This document shows positions 14,486 to 15,303 of a stretch of 15,303 bases of DNA, one piece after another. Numbering within the stretch: the first letter of the stretch is position 1; each line of letters starts with the position of its first letter. Source of the DNA: Candidatus Onthoplasma faecigallinarum. GTDB taxonomy: Bacteria > Bacillota > Clostridia > Christensenellales > UBA1242. The stretch covers positions 1 through 15,303 of the forward strand of contig DVMB01000062.1 of the NCBI GenBank assembly GCA_018715225.1, in the 5' to 3' direction. The position numbers and the translations under genes are program-made. The notes beneath the pieces were generated by a model. It did no database searches. It saw only the letters and a list, made by a program, of their open reading frames with translations, and was not told the DNA's origin.

Positions 14486-14656
14486 TAACACTAGAGAAAA
14501 CAAAAAAATTTAGACATATTGGGACAAACCCTTTATGGAATGTCAAAAGAAATTGCTAAATTTATTGGCAAAATTGAATATGACGAAGATACGCTCAAGG
14601 ATAGAATAAAAAATATAACATTAATAAAATCATCAACTCTACAAGGAGATGATGAT
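14482..14656 (+). pseudogene. Possible small frameshifted ORF between repressor and integrase
   Basis: An ATG at 14482 overlaps the repressor stop (ATGA) with AAAGGAG about 15 bases upstream, but this frame ends after 25 codons at 14557-14559. In the +1 frame, open from 14495, coding-like text continues (LGQTLYGMSKEIAKFIG, then charged residues) without a stop directly into the integrase frame. Joining the two at the A7 run near 14502-14508 would give one small protein of about 58 residues up to the integrase ATG. Either a disrupted regulator or excisionase-like gene, an integrase N-terminal extension (ATG 14540), or chance. Confidence 0.35.
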
Positions 14657-15303
14657 ATGAAATATATTAGAAAACGAACAGATGGACGATGGGAATTTAG
14701 AAAATCTATTGATGGAAAAAGATACTACGTATATGCAAAAACTCAAAAAGCACTATTAAAAAAAATAAAATCTTTTAAACCTATAGAAACAAAAGAAAAC
14801 AAAACAATAACATTTGACTTTATAAATCAATGGTACAACTTATATAAAAAAGATATAACATCACACTCTCAATATCTTTACGCTATCAACAAATATTTTA
14901 ATATTCCACTATTCAAAAAGCCAATAGACAAAATTACATATTTAGAACTAGAAGAATTCTTAAACAATATTGACAAAAAACGAACTAAAGCATATTGCTA
15001 CTACATCATAAAAGGAATTTTTGAAACTGCATACAAACAAAAGTTAGTCAAAGAAGATTTATCCAAATTAATAACTAAACCTAAAAATAAAACTATAAAA
15101 GGTGAACATTTTAACTTGAAAGAACAAGAAGCAATATTAAACAATTTGGACAAAACACCAATCAAAAATGAAATTATATTTTACTTACTTACAGGTTGTA
15201 GAAGAACTGAAGCAAAAAATATATCTATCAATGATATAGATTTTGATAACAACAAAATTTATATAGCAGGAACTAAAACAAAAAGTGCAAAAAGATATGT
15301 ACC
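14657..15303 (+). CDS. Tyrosine-recombinase integrase, 3' end beyond the window
   Basis: Inserts and excises the provirus. 215 codons are visible. An N-terminal AP2-like arm-binding domain (YIRKRTDGRWEFRKS, KRYYVYAKTQKALLKK, 3-36) is followed by a SAM-like core-binding domain (about 48-140, FDFINQWYNLYKK) and the start of the catalytic domain, with TGCRRTEA holding the first catalytic Arg (R182) and a likely catalytic Lys in TKTKSAKR (about 207-212). The H-x-x-R and Tyr motifs lie past the end. ATG 14657 has AAGGAG eight bases before it; an in-frame ATG at 14540 lacks one. It runs toward the unseen right end, so attR should follow soon after. Confidence 0.92.
   Translation, partial: MKYIRKRTDGRWEFRKSIDGKRYYVYAKTQKALLKKIKSFKPIETKENKTITFDFINQWYNLYKKDITSHSQYLYAINKYFNIPLFKKPIDKITYLELEEFLNNIDKKRTKAYCYYIIKGIFETAYKQKLVKEDLSKLITKPKNKTIKGEHFNLKEQEAILNNLDKTPIKNEIIFYLLTGCRRTEAKNISINDIDFDNNKIYIAGTKTKSAKRYV

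Larger units (their letters stand above)
7725..15303. mobile_element. Inovirus (filamentous phage) provirus, right end outside the window
   Basis: The hallmark set is present: HUH Rep, hairpin-rich intergenic region, pIII-like adhesin with signal peptide and C-terminal anchor, Zot/pI-type ATPase, 82-aa coat candidate, two tiny membrane proteins, an 85-aa ssDNA-binding candidate, a divergent repressor and a tyrosine integrase. More than 7.5 kb is visible. The order (small proteins, coat, Zot, membrane, pIII, membrane, Rep, methylase) differs from Ff phages, where Rep leads and pI follows pIII and pVI. No secretin (pIV) gene is visible, as expected when the host has one membrane. The left boundary is set at the tRNA end. 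Confidence 0.9.

Noticed and set aside
14001..14546. Minus-strand frames of 76 and 88 codons near the repressor
   Set aside because: Antisense to the repressor and its control region, with hydrophobic translations typical of antisense AT-rich DNA.
7725..15303. Plasmid or ICE instead of phage
   Set aside because: HUH Rep and integrase alone would allow it, but there is no relaxase or T4SS ATPase, while a Zot-type ATPase, coat candidate and pIII-like adhesin occur together.

Overview
The window reads as an AT-rich chromosome segment of a low-GC Gram-positive (Bacillota-like, single-membrane) bacterium with an integrated filamentous phage (inovirus) next to a tRNA-Leu gene. Evidence for the host type is a long Bacillus-type SRP RNA with an Alu domain, AGGAG-type ribosome sites, TGG for Trp with TGA used as stop (standard code), and no outer-membrane secretin gene in the visible phage part. 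The species cannot be named from this sequence.

Host part (1-7724). All protein genes lie on the minus strand. A three-gene operon with stop/start overlaps encodes a HEPN-CBS protein, a COG1092-type SAM methyltransferase and an RluA-type pseudouridine synthase. Next comes an unrecognised 202-aa protein with a consensus promoter. The SRP RNA is on the plus strand and shares a bidirectional terminator with an MFS-like permease gene. DNA polymerase I (polA) follows, apparently with a leaderless promoter. A divergent promoter then leads through a ~170-nt leader to tRNA-Leu(CAA).

Provirus (about 7725 to beyond 15303). On the plus strand at the far right are a Cro/CI-type repressor and a tyrosine integrase cut by the window end. 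Divergent from them, reading leftward, is one long block: a putative ssDNA-binding protein (85 aa), two tiny membrane proteins (45 and 50 aa, both too short for a usual ORF cutoff), a major-coat candidate (82 aa), a terminator, a Zot/pI-type ATPase, a membrane protein, a 757-aa pIII-like adsorption protein, another membrane protein, a hairpin-rich non-coding region, an HUH rolling-circle replication protein and a miniature cytosine-C5 methyltransferase-like protein. A perfect 25-bp palindrome between the divergent modules is the best operator candidate.

How it probably works: integrase inserts the element at the 3' end of tRNA-Leu. The repressor controls the leftward promoter. Rep nicks the hairpin-rich region to make single strands. 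The 85-aa protein coats the ssDNA. The Zot ATPase and small membrane proteins extrude the virion through the single membrane, and the pIII-like protein, with a jelly-roll-like domain, a kelch-like propeller and two GYxx linkers, binds the next host. The most novel points are the pIII-like architecture, the mini-methyltransferase, the hairpin-rich replication/packaging region and the reduced phage methylase/Rep pair at the tRNA end.
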